Source of the DNA: JANXSF01 sp043755435
Lineage (GTDB): Bacteria; Acidobacteriota; Terriglobia; Bryobacterales; Bryobacteraceae
Reading direction: 5' to 3'
Length of the DNA: 64,000 bases
NCBI GenBank assembly: GCA_043755435.1
Contig: JAYUSZ010000282.1
Span: 1 to 64,000 of the forward strand
In this document: in pieces, positions 16,464-24,705 of the stretch
Numbering within the stretch: the stretch's first letter is position 1
Layout: each line of letters begins with the position of its first letter
Notes under the pieces: generated by a model
The model's database searches: none
Told to the model about the DNA's origin: nothing
Seen by the model: only the letters and a program-made list of their open reading frames with translations
Position numbers and translations under genes: made by a program

Positions 16464-17336
16464 TTACATCACGATCTTGTTCAGGGGATATTCGACGATG
16501 CCCTGTGCACCCGCTTCCTTTAAGCGGGGAATAATTGTGCGCACTGTTGTTTCTTCAAGGATGGTATTTAGGGCCAGCCAGTTTTCGTCGCTCAAGTGCG
16601 AAATCGTAGGTTTCTTCAAGGCAGGCAGCACTGAAAGCACTCGGTCCAAATTCGCTTTTTCCACATTGAGCATGAGGCCCACTTTACCCAATGCGTTGAT
16701 AGCACCATCCAGCAGCATTTTAATGTCGCTCAATTTGCGGCGTTTCCAATCGTCAGCCCAGGCTGTTTTGTTGGCGATTAACTGCGTATTCGATTCCATG
16801 ATGGTTTCTACAATTCGCAAATTATTGGCGCGCAAGGAGGATCCGGTTTCTGTCACTTCCACAATTGCGTCAGCAAGTACCGGAGGCTTTACTTCAGTGG
16901 CACCCCAACTAAATTCCACTTTGGCATTGACTGCATTGCGTTCCAGATATCGTTTGGTGGCATTCACCAGTTCAGTTGCAATTACTTTGCCTTCCAAATC
17001 TTTCACGGTTTTTACCGGAGCTGATTCGGGGACGGCCAGCACCCATCGAACTTTTCCGAAGCTTTGCTTGGCATAAACCAGGTCGGCAACAACTTGCACA
17101 TCGGCTTCGTTTTCTATTACCCAATCGAGCCCCGTCAAGCCTGCGTCCAAAACGCCATCTTGCACGTAGCGCGCCATTTCCTGCGCACGGATTAGCATGC
17201 ATTCAATTTCCGGATCGTCGATACCAGGGAAATAGGAACGGCTGGAAATATTGATATTGAATCCCGCACGACGGAACAGATCCACCGTTGCGTTTTCAAG
17301 ACTACCTTTTGGGATACCTAATTTTAATTTCTTCAT
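16464..17336 (-). CDS. hisG: ATP phosphoribosyltransferase, long form
   Basis: About 290 residues, the long HisG with a C-terminal regulatory ACT-like domain, so no HisZ partner is needed. The N-terminus KLKLGIPKGSLENATVDLFRRAG and the pyrophosphate loop in LVNATKRYLERN / EVTETGSSLRAN are typical. The last 80 residues (LMLNVEKANLDRVLSVLPALKKPTISHL onward) form the histidine-binding domain. It catalyses the committed step and is normally feedback-inhibited by histidine. A TTG at 17342 that overlaps the hisI stop is an alternative start. Confidence 0.93.
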   Translation of the reverse strand: MKKLKLGIPKGSLENATVDLFRRAGFNINISSRSYFPGIDDPEIECMLIRAQEMARYVQDGVLDAGLTGLDWVIENEADVQVVADLVYAKQSFGKVRWVLAVPESAPVKTVKDLEGKVIATELVNATKRYLERNAVNAKVEFSWGATEVKPPVLADAIVEVTETGSSLRANNLRIVETIMESNTQLIANKTAWADDWKRRKLSDIKMLLDGAINALGKVGLMLNVEKANLDRVLSVLPALKKPTISHLSDENWLALNTILEETTVRTIIPRLKEAGAQGIVEYPLNKIVM

Positions 17337-17338
17337 GA

Positions 17339-17713
17339 TCAACTCTTATAGACGGAATTCGGATCGTAGGTTTGCTTTTCAGTGACGACCCATTCGTCAC
17401 CCTGCAAGGTGCGGTAAAAACAGCTTTGGAAGCCATCGTGACAAACACCGGGGCCAAGTTCTTCGCCTTGGATCAAAAGCGCGTCCTTATCGCAATCGGT
17501 TTGAATCGATTTGATGACGATCTTATGTCCAGAGGTTTCCCCTTTCAGCCACAATTTTTTGCGTGAGCGGCTGTAAAAGCATGCATAGCCAGTTTCACGA
17601 GTAATGCGGAATGATTCCTCATTCATGTAACCGACCATCAGGACGCGACCGGTCTTATGATCCTGAATGACGGCAGTGATCAGTCCATCGAGTTTTGAAA
17701 AGTCCAAATCCAT
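17339..17713 (-). CDS. hisI: Phosphoribosyl-AMP cyclohydrolase
   Basis: A 124-residue HisI. It has VLMVGYMNEESFRITRETG, then YSRSRKKLWLKGETSGH and the metal-binding cysteines in QTDCDKDALLI and GPGVCHDGFQSCFYR. It opens the pyrimidine-like ring of PR-AMP. There is no HisE domain fused at the C-terminus and no separate hisE in the operon. It is the first structural gene, 24 bases after the leader terminator. Confidence 0.94.
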   Translation of the reverse strand: MDLDFSKLDGLITAVIQDHKTGRVLMVGYMNEESFRITRETGYACFYSRSRKKLWLKGETSGHKIVIKSIQTDCDKDALLIQGEELGPGVCHDGFQSCFYRTLQGDEWVVTEKQTYDPNSVYKS

Positions 17714-17736
17714 ATTGATTCCCTACTGCCAATTTG

Positions 17737-17768
17737 AAAAAGAAAAAGCCCGCCTTTTTGGGGCGGGC
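17737..17768 (-). terminator. his operon leader terminator (attenuator)
   Basis: On the minus strand GCCCGCC (17768-17762), a 7-base loop (17761-17755) and GGCGGGC (17754-17748) form a perfect 7-bp GC stem, followed by a run of T broken by one C (to 17737). It lies between the histidine-rich leader peptide and hisI. An upstream GCGGGC stretch (about 17808-17813) can pair with the 5' arm of the stem and would act as antiterminator. Confidence 0.88.
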
Positions 17769-17797
17769 GTCTTTTCAATTCCATGTTTGAAAATTGT

Positions 17798-17878
17798 TTA
17801 AGAACAGGCCCGCGCGCGCACTACGTCCGCATGATGATGGGGATGATGGTGGATGGCGCAAGCAATGAACAGCTTCAT
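17798..17878 (-). CDS. hisL: his operon leader peptide (26 residues)
   Basis: The ORF from ATG 17878 to TAA 17798 encodes 26 residues beginning MKLFIACAI and then HHHPHHH, i.e. six His in seven codons, followed by ADVVRARACS. It lies 120-40 bases upstream of the intrinsic terminator that precedes hisI. Ribosome stalling at the His codons when charged tRNA-His is scarce would favour the antiterminator and let transcription into the operon. There is no strong Shine-Dalgarno sequence; AGAAAG lies very close to the start. Confidence 0.9.
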   Translation of the reverse strand: MKLFIACAIHHHPHHHADVVRARACS

Positions 17879-17887
17879 GAACTTTCT

Positions 17888-17893
17888 ACTATA
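17888..17893 (-). promoter_or_regulatory. Candidate -10 element of the his operon
   Basis: TATAGT on the minus strand lies ten bases upstream of the leader ATG. Transcription would begin within a few bases of the ATG, giving a nearly leaderless leader peptide. No convincing -35 is seen (TGTTCC at 16 bases is poor). The same 80-base gap must hold the promoter of the divergent PIG-L gene. Confidence 0.35.
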
Positions 17894-17959
17894 GCAAACT
17901 CGAAGTGATGGAACATCAAATTCTTCCCTCAATTTTCAAATTCCGATAAGATAAGACCG

Positions 17960-18913
17960 ATGTTCAGACGATCGTTCGTTACGGCACTTAGCGCTGGCAT
18001 GGCCACCCGCCGCCTGTTGGCACAAGCAGTTACAGATGGCACTTCAATGAATGCCGAAGTAAAAGTGGAAGGACCGGCGAACGGTTCGCCGCATGCAGGG
18101 AAAATACTGGCGGCAATTCAACCACACTCCGACGACATCCCTATTTTTGCCGCAGGCACCGTTGCAAAGCTAATCCGAGAAGGCTATAGCGGGTACTTGA
18201 TTCGAATGACCAATGACGACATGGCAGGCCCTGGAACGATTGGCGATACGGTATTAGCTAACGAAAAAGACAACAATGCAGTTGCGCGCGTGTTGGGACT
18301 GAAAAGAGTTTTCAATTTGAATTATGCAAATCATCAAATGGATAAAGAATCGCGCTTGGAAATAAGAGCGCGGCTTATCTTCCTGTTCCGTTTGCTGAAA
18401 GTGGATACGGTGATTTGCTACGATCCAGTGGCACATTACGAAGAGAATCCAGACCATTACGTAACAGCGCAAAGTGTGGAAGCTGCCTGCTGGATGGCCG
18501 GTGGATCAAAAGACTACCCGGAGCACTTTGCGGCAGGGCTTGCTCCCCATTCGGTGAAAGAAAAATATTACTTCTCGCGCGGTCCGCAAGTGGTGAACCG
18601 TGTGGTGGACATCAGCGGCACGATGGATGTGAAGGTGGCAGCAAATCGAGTGAACCTTGCGCAAGGCCCCGGTGGAGACAACGGTGCGGCACTGCGAAAA
18701 TCGTTGGCGGATCGTGGTTTGAAACTGCCGGTGCTGGGTGACGATGACCAAACAGCATCGAACCAGTACATTAAACATCTAGTGCTGCAGCGCGATGCTG
18801 AAGTGGGCAAGCGTTATGGCTTGGCCTTTGCAGAACCGTTCCACTATATTGGCCCAGAGCTTGATCGTGTGGAAGAATATGTCCGTAAGAATGCGGTGAA
18901 GGTGAAGCCATGA
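17960..18913 (+). CDS. PIG-L family deacetylase, exported
   Basis: A 317-residue protein with an N-terminal signal of Arg-rich type (MFRRSFVTALSAGMATRR). The PIG-L/LmbE metal motif is PHSDDI at residues 55-60 in place of the usual PHPDDE: the metal His/Asp and the catalytic Asp are kept, while Pro and Glu are replaced. The second metal His is in ENPDHYVTAQ (about 160). PIG-L enzymes remove N-acetyl groups from GlcNAc-type sugars. It overlaps the sialidase gene by four bases, so the two probably act on one glycan. Confidence 0.8.
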   Translation: MFRRSFVTALSAGMATRRLLAQAVTDGTSMNAEVKVEGPANGSPHAGKILAAIQPHSDDIPIFAAGTVAKLIREGYSGYLIRMTNDDMAGPGTIGDTVLANEKDNNAVARVLGLKRVFNLNYANHQMDKESRLEIRARLIFLFRLLKVDTVICYDPVAHYEENPDHYVTAQSVEAACWMAGGSKDYPEHFAAGLAPHSVKEKYYFSRGPQVVNRVVDISGTMDVKVAANRVNLAQGPGGDNGAALRKSLADRGLKLPVLGDDDQTASNQYIKHLVLQRDAEVGKRYGLAFAEPFHYIGPELDRVEEYVRKNAVKVKP

Positions 18914-20745
18914 AGAAGCTGTTTCAGTTATCGCAACTGGCGTTCTTGGCTGGAGCACAAGTTCCCGATTGGCGTCATATCAGCAACGGCTCCGTGATCC
19001 CCGACGAGACCTACGCCGACCAACCTTATGTTGTGAAAACGGGCGACGGAGCATGGCTCACCGTAATTACAACGGGCAGCGGTAAAGAAGGCGAAGGTGG
19101 GCAGCACGTCATCAGCTTGCGCAGTACTGATCGGGGCAAGAGTTGGGAAAAATCAGTTGACGTAGAACCATCGAATGGACCGGAAGCCAGCTACGCTGTG
19201 CTACTGAAAGTGCCTAGTGGCAGGGTGTATGTATTTTATGACCACAACACCGATAACATCCGCCAAGTGATTGCTGACAAGCCAGCTTACAAAGATGGCT
19301 TTGTGAAGCGCGTTGATAGCTTGGGACATTTTGTCTTTAAGTTCAGCGATGATCATGGCAAGTCGTGGTCAAAGCAACGTTACGACATTCCGATGCGTGA
19401 TTTCGAGATCGACCGCAAGAATCCCTATGCCGGGAAACTCAAGTTTTTTTGGAATGTAGGCAAGGCCTTTGCCGCCGCGGGCGCTGGTTATGTTCCGCTT
19501 CACAAGGTAGGCGGATTTGGAGAAGGTTTCTTCACTTCAAGTGAAGGGGTACTGCTGCGCAGCACCAATATCCTTACTGAACATGATCCGCTGAAGCTTC
19601 AGTGGGAGACCTTGCCTGACGGGGATATCGGTATCCGTACGCCCACGGGTGGGGGACCAATTGCTGAAGAACAGAGCTTTTCGGTGATGAGTGATGGGTC
19701 CCTGTTTTGTGTATTTCGCACGATTGACGGGCACTCGGCCTACACCTATAGCCGAGACGGCGGGCGTACTTGGGACCCCTCACGCTACATGAGTTATGCC
19801 GATGGCAGGCTAATGAAACACCCCAGGGCCGCGAACTTCGCCTGGCGTTGCGAAAACGGGAAATACCTTTATTGGTTTCACAATCATGGCGGTCGATTTA
19901 TTCGCGAGCATACTAATCGCCGTAGTATCGCTTATGAGGATCGCAATCCAGTTTGGATGGTGGGCGGAGTGGAAGTGGATTCCCCTCGTGGAAAAATCAT
20001 TCAATGGTCGCAACCGGAAATTGTACTTTACGATGATGACCCGTTGATCCGAATGAGCTACCCGGATTTGGTAGAGGAGGGCGGCGAATACTTTCTTACG
20101 GAAACGCAGAAAGATGTAGCGCGTGTTCACAAAATCGACCGGGGATTATTGGAAGGCTTGTGGAGTCAGTTCGGCGAAAAAGGAACAGTCGCAACGAAAG
20201 CGATGATTTTGAAAATACAGGAAGCCATGCCAAAGAGTATACAGGCACCGGCGCTTCCATTGTTTGTGCGGCGATCAGCCAGGGCCGATCACGGAATCGA
20301 CCATCTGCGTAGCGGGGTTTCCCTTGACATTTGGTTTCAACTAAAGTCGGTGAATGCTGGGCAGATGCTGGTGGACAACCGCACTGCGGATGGCAAGGGC
20401 TTTGTTATTCAAACAGCGGCCAACGGGGCGATTGAGATCGTACTCAATGATGGGCGTACGGAAACTCGCTGGGCTTCGGACTCAGGAGTTATCCAGGAAG
20501 GGAAGCGCCACCATGCGGCGGTGATCGTTGACGGGGGACCAAATATCATCAGCTTTGTGGTTGACGGCAAATTCTGCGACGGAGCAGATCAACGGCAATT
20601 TGGGTGGGGACGCTTCAGCCCGAATTTGTATTCGATGAATGGAGACAAGCTTCTGCGAACCGGCTCGGAAGTTTTACGGCTTCTTGTTTATGGCCGAGCG
20701 CTAAGGACGGCTGAGGCAATTAGTTCGTTCAGTGCGGGCCTGTGA
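18910..20745 (+). CDS. Sialidase-like BNR/Asp-box glycosidase with C-terminal LamG-type domain
   Basis: A 611-residue exported protein (short signal at 1-17). Three Asp boxes are seen: STDRGKSW (72-79), SDDHGKSW (146-153) and SRDGGRTW (281-288), marking a six-bladed propeller as in sialidases. Residues 440-611 look like a concanavalin/LamG jelly roll (LDIWFQLKSVNAGQMLVDNR, GSEVLRLLVYGRALRTAE). Candidate catalytic acid and Arg-triad residues cannot be assigned with certainty. It is coupled to the PIG-L gene and followed by a DUF1549/DUF1501 pair. Confidence 0.75.
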   Translation: MKKLFQLSQLAFLAGAQVPDWRHISNGSVIPDETYADQPYVVKTGDGAWLTVITTGSGKEGEGGQHVISLRSTDRGKSWEKSVDVEPSNGPEASYAVLLKVPSGRVYVFYDHNTDNIRQVIADKPAYKDGFVKRVDSLGHFVFKFSDDHGKSWSKQRYDIPMRDFEIDRKNPYAGKLKFFWNVGKAFAAAGAGYVPLHKVGGFGEGFFTSSEGVLLRSTNILTEHDPLKLQWETLPDGDIGIRTPTGGGPIAEEQSFSVMSDGSLFCVFRTIDGHSAYTYSRDGGRTWDPSRYMSYADGRLMKHPRAANFAWRCENGKYLYWFHNHGGRFIREHTNRRSIAYEDRNPVWMVGGVEVDSPRGKIIQWSQPEIVLYDDDPLIRMSYPDLVEEGGEYFLTETQKDVARVHKIDRGLLEGLWSQFGEKGTVATKAMILKIQEAMPKSIQAPALPLFVRRSARADHGIDHLRSGVSLDIWFQLKSVNAGQMLVDNRTADGKGFVIQTAANGAIEIVLNDGRTETRWASDSGVIQEGKRHHAAVIVDGGPNIISFVVDGKFCDGADQRQFGWGRFSPNLYSMNGDKLLRTGSEVLRLLVYGRALRTAEAISSFSAGL

Positions 20746-20798
20746 GCATACCAACTCTCCTGATAGGATATTGTTAGTAAATCTGGAGTAAAGTTGAG

Positions 20799-22805
20799 AT
20801 GAAAAAGGTCCTTTCGGTATTTTCTTCCGCAGTCCTTGTTTTAAACGCTGCTGAAGTGGGGTTGGCTCCATTAGGCAGCTATACACCAGCAGAACGACGC
20901 TACTGGGCCTTTCAACCTCGCGCGAGTGTAGGTCCACCTGTACTTTCGGATTCGATTGCGAAAGCTTGGATTCATACTCCCGTGGATGCTTTTCTTCTTG
21001 AAGGAATCCGCAAGGCCGGCCTGAAACCAGCCCCTGCTGCGACACGTGAGGAGCTAATTCGTCGAGCCACTTTCGACATGCTTGGTTTGCCACCAACGCC
21101 GGCAGAGATCGGTGCTTTTGTTCGTGATTCCTCGCCAAAGGCTTGGGAAAAGGTGGTGGATCGGCTGCTGGCGTCACCGCACTATGGGGAGCAGTGGGGT
21201 CGTCATTGGTTAGATGTTGTCCGCTTTGCTGAATCTGACGGCTATGAATACGACATGCACCGGCCGGATGGGTATCGGTATCGCGACTATGTAGTTCAGA
21301 GCTTCAACGAAGATAAGCCGTACGATCAATTCATCAAGGAGCAATTGGCTGGTGATGAAATGGATTCAACCAACCAGAAATTTCTGGTGGCAAGTGGTTT
21401 CAACCGTCTGGGCCCGCTCCGCAAAAATGCAGGCAACCAAGATGTGGCAAGTTCCAGAAACGAAGTCTTGACCGAAGCAGCCAATATTACTGGTGCTGCG
21501 TTCCTTGGATTGACAGTTGGATGCGCCCGATGTCACGATCACAAATTCGATCCAATTCGACAATCGGATTATTACCGTTTGCAAGCCCATTTCGCACAAT
21601 TGCAGCCGCATGACATTGTTCAAGCCAGCAAAGAAGAACAAGAAGCCTACAAGGCGAAGATTACTCCGATGGAGCAAGAAATGCGCCGACTGCAAATGCA
21701 ATTGAGGCGCGCGCCGGAATCGGAAAAAGGGAAAATCGAAATGCAACTGGAGGAGTTGGATGAAAAAATGCCTCCTCCGTTGACTTCTATTTATTCGGTG
21801 AAAGACACCCCTGAACAACCAACTCCAATCAAGATACTCTTCCATGGGGACCATTTGAATCCCACGGCAAAAGTTGGGGTTCGTCCGTTGGGTATCTTGT
21901 TGGATGGCCCAATCCCAGAGGAACCGCTAAACACAGCCAAGCCCAGATTGAAACTTGCAAATTGGATTGCGGATCCTGCAAATCCCTTAACAGCCAGGGT
22001 GATGGTAAACCGGGTTTGGCAGTATCACTTTGGCCGTGGCATTGCGCCATCGGCCAATGATTTCGGGCGTATGGGGGGCCGCGCATCCAATCCGAAACTG
22101 CTTGATTGGATGGCCAATCAGTTCGTTCAAGATGGGTGGAAACTGAAGTCCCTGCATCGATTGATTCTGCTGTCCAGTGCGTATCAGCAATCGAGTGTTT
22201 CACCGCTTGAAAAAGATGGGTTAGAAAAAGACCCGGAGAATGCTCTGCTGTGGAAGTTCAGTCCGCGGCGTTTGGATGCCGAGGAAATTCGCGATTCCAT
22301 GTTGTCGATTTCAGGCAGATTGAATTCCAAGTTAGGTGGCCCAAGCTTCATGGTGCCCATTGAAAAAGATCTGGTGCTGATGTTGAAGCGTCCGCAATAT
22401 TGGGCAGCAACACGGGATAAGTCGGAGTACGACCGACGCACCTTGTACATGATCTATAAACGGAACCTGAGGCTGCCATTCCTGGAAGTATTCGATGCTC
22501 CTGATACGTTGCTGTCATGCGCTAAGCGTGAGCAAGCCACGCATGCTCCGCAGGCTTTAGAACTGCTGAACGGAAAGACGTCGAACGAACTTGCTGCACG
22601 GTTCGCGGAGCGACTGCTTAAAGAACGCAAAACTCCCGCCGCGCGAGTAGAACTTGCCTTTCGATTAGCCACAGGACGCGCGCCTACCAAGGCGGAAAGT
22701 ACCTTGGCCTTGCGGTTCTTCACTGGAAATTCCGAAGATGCTGCCAAATTGAAAGAATTTGCGTTGGCTGTATTTAACTTGAACTCATTCGTATACGTGG
22801 ACTGA
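20799..22805 (+). CDS. DUF1549/DUF1553 (PSCyt2/PSD1) protein with CxxCH motif
   Basis: A 668-residue exported protein. After a signal peptide, the DUF1549 domain spans about 55-250 (FDMLGLPPTPAEI, HYGEQWGRHWLDVVRFAESDGYE) and ends with CARCHDHKFDP, whose C242-x-x-C245-H246 can bind heme c. A coiled-coil stretch follows (about 285-325, rich in E, K, Q, R), then DUF1553 (residues 385-640, ARVMVNRVWQYHFGRGI). It belongs to a family common in Planctomycetes and Acidobacteria, of unproven function. It is two bases upstream of its usual DUF1501 partner. Confidence 0.85.
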   Translation: MKKVLSVFSSAVLVLNAAEVGLAPLGSYTPAERRYWAFQPRASVGPPVLSDSIAKAWIHTPVDAFLLEGIRKAGLKPAPAATREELIRRATFDMLGLPPTPAEIGAFVRDSSPKAWEKVVDRLLASPHYGEQWGRHWLDVVRFAESDGYEYDMHRPDGYRYRDYVVQSFNEDKPYDQFIKEQLAGDEMDSTNQKFLVASGFNRLGPLRKNAGNQDVASSRNEVLTEAANITGAAFLGLTVGCARCHDHKFDPIRQSDYYRLQAHFAQLQPHDIVQASKEEQEAYKAKITPMEQEMRRLQMQLRRAPESEKGKIEMQLEELDEKMPPPLTSIYSVKDTPEQPTPIKILFHGDHLNPTAKVGVRPLGILLDGPIPEEPLNTAKPRLKLANWIADPANPLTARVMVNRVWQYHFGRGIAPSANDFGRMGGRASNPKLLDWMANQFVQDGWKLKSLHRLILLSSAYQQSSVSPLEKDGLEKDPENALLWKFSPRRLDAEEIRDSMLSISGRLNSKLGGPSFMVPIEKDLVLMLKRPQYWAATRDKSEYDRRTLYMIYKRNLRLPFLEVFDAPDTLLSCAKREQATHAPQALELLNGKTSNELAARFAERLLKERKTPAARVELAFRLATGRAPTKAESTLALRFFTGNSEDAAKLKEFALAVFNLNSFVYVD

Positions 22806-22807
22806 AC

Positions 22808-24229
22808 ATGAAAGAACACATAAGATTTGCCCGTAACCGCCGCGAGTTTCTTACGGATTGTTATTGCGGGCTAGGCTCGCTTGCGTTTGGGTCGATGATG
22901 AGTCAAGACCTAGCGAGGGCTGGGCAAGTGAACCCATTAGCACCAAAGCCTCCGCACATTGCAGGCAAAGCCAAGGCGATGATTTTCGTCTACATGGCTG
23001 GCGGCCCATCTCACTTGGAAACATGGGATCCAAAACCGTTACTGAACAAATTGGACGGTCAGAAGAGGCCTGCGGAATTTGGCGACGTGAAATATCAGAA
23101 CGTGAACTCAGGCTCGCGTATTCTTGGCACAAAAAGGACTTTCAAGAAATACGGCAAGTCGGGGATTGAAGTGTCTGATCTGTTCCCACACCAAGCACAA
23201 ATCGTCGATGAGCTTTCCATTATCCGATCCATGCATGGTGACATGGTTGTGCATTCGGCGGCGCAGTATCAGATGATGAGTGGCCGCGTAATTCCTGGTT
23301 TTCCGGCGATGGGAAGCTGGGTGGTTTACGGCTTAGGTTCGGAAGCGCAGTCATTGCCAGCGTACGTTGTGATGCCTGATCAAGCGGGCGCGCAGGAAGC
23401 GGGCGTGCCAATGTACAAAAATGGTTTTCTGCCATCTGTATATCAACCAACCTTCCTCAGGCCAGGCAATCGGCCAGTGCTGAATCTGGAACTTCCCGAA
23501 GGAGTAGGCATTGAGGAACGCCGCAAAACGATAGACCTCATCAAGGGTCTTAACACCGTAAACGTGAGGAACGAGAATCCCGAATTCGCAGCGCGGATGT
23601 CCGCTTACGACACAGCTTTCCGGATGCAGACGGAGGCTCCTGAAGTCTTCGACCTGAGCAAGGAATCGAAAGAGACATTGGAACTTTACGGTGTTGGCGA
23701 TCCGAAAACTGACGATTATGGACGGCGTTGTTTATTGGCGCGCAGGATGGTTGAAAAGGGCGTGCGCTTTGTCTGCGTTGTTTCAGGTGGTGGTGCTGCC
23801 AATACCGAATGGGATGCGCACAACGATATTGAAGAAAATCATTTAAAGATGGCGTCATTTACGGACAAGCCTGTGGCTGGGCTTATCCGCGATTTGAAGC
23901 GCCGGGGACTGCTGGATTCTACGATTGTTCTGTGGGGCGGTGAGTTTGGCCGTTCACCGGAATCGGAACGAAGTAAGGGACGCGACCACCACAACACTGG
24001 CTTTTCCATGTGGGTGGCTGGGGGCGGATTTAAGGGTGGAGTGGTACACGGCGCAACGGATGACATTGGCTTGAAGGCAGTTGAGAAACCGGTTCATTTC
24101 CGCGATCTGCACGCGACGTTGCTAAATCAGATGGGGTTGAATCAGGATGCGCTAAATTACATGCATCTTGGACGGAAAGAGCGATTAACGGAATTGCGCG
24201 GCGAAATCGTGAAGGACATTATTCGCTAG
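22808..24229 (+). CDS. DUF1501 protein (sulfatase-fold, twin-arginine-like export)
   Basis: A 473-residue protein, the standard partner of DUF1549/1553. The N-terminus ARNRREFLTDCYCGLGSLAFGS is Tat-like. The alkaline-phosphatase-superfamily fold is indicated by IFVYMAGGPSHLETWDPKP, SIIRSMHGDMVVHSAAQYQMMSG, WDAHNDIEENH, and VLWGGEFGRSPESERSKGRDHHNTGF, which places likely metal ligands (Asp, His, Glu). No function is proven for the family. It overlaps the convergent GNAT gene by four bases. Confidence 0.86.
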   Translation: MKEHIRFARNRREFLTDCYCGLGSLAFGSMMSQDLARAGQVNPLAPKPPHIAGKAKAMIFVYMAGGPSHLETWDPKPLLNKLDGQKRPAEFGDVKYQNVNSGSRILGTKRTFKKYGKSGIEVSDLFPHQAQIVDELSIIRSMHGDMVVHSAAQYQMMSGRVIPGFPAMGSWVVYGLGSEAQSLPAYVVMPDQAGAQEAGVPMYKNGFLPSVYQPTFLRPGNRPVLNLELPEGVGIEERRKTIDLIKGLNTVNVRNENPEFAARMSAYDTAFRMQTEAPEVFDLSKESKETLELYGVGDPKTDDYGRRCLLARRMVEKGVRFVCVVSGGGAANTEWDAHNDIEENHLKMASFTDKPVAGLIRDLKRRGLLDSTIVLWGGEFGRSPESERSKGRDHHNTGFSMWVAGGGFKGGVVHGATDDIGLKAVEKPVHFRDLHATLLNQMGLNQDALNYMHLGRKERLTELRGEIVKDIIR

Positions 24230-24705
24230 CCAAGTCCAAGGCTCATCTCATTCGTCGGCGTAAACCCGAGCGATTCGTAAATTGGCCGGCCCTCTTTGCT
24301 GGAATGTAAATAGAGATTTCGAAAGCCTTGTTGCCTGCTCCACAGTGTCATGATTTGCATTAGCTCTCGCGCCAACCCCTTGCCACGATGCTCACGCTCG
24401 GTGTACATGTTCACAACCCAAGCGCGGTATGTTGAAGGGTCTCGGGGTCCCGGTTGAAATTCAATCAGCACGATGCCGCCGCCAGCCACCACCGCACCGT
24501 TTACGTCTTCCACAAACCAACCAGCGTAGCGATCCTGCTTCATTGCGTCGGCAAACATTGTCTCCGAAATCGCCATTGCTTCTTCCACGGTATTGCCTTC
24601 AAATCCCATGTCTAAAAACATAGACCGGCGATGGTGCAGAACTTTGTTAAGTTCGTTCACCCCTGCGCGACGGATCCGGTAATTAGAATTCAAACTTGTC
24701 GACAT
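24226..24705 (-). CDS. GNAT family N-acetyltransferase
   Basis: A 159-residue GNAT. The acetyl-CoA loop is VVNMYTEREHRGKGLARELMQIM (R/Q-x-x-G-x-G/A), followed by NLYLHSSKEGRPIYESLGFTPT, the typical last strand and helix. The substrate is unknown. It overlaps the end of the upstream permease/binding-protein gene by 23 bases and is probably the last gene of the rhamnose transport unit. Confidence 0.82.
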   Translation of the reverse strand: MSTSLNSNYRIRRAGVNELNKVLHHRRSMFLDMGFEGNTVEEAMAISETMFADAMKQDRYAGWFVEDVNGAVVAGGGIVLIEFQPGPRDPSTYRAWVVNMYTEREHRGKGLARELMQIMTLWSRQQGFRNLYLHSSKEGRPIYESLGFTPTNEMSLGLG

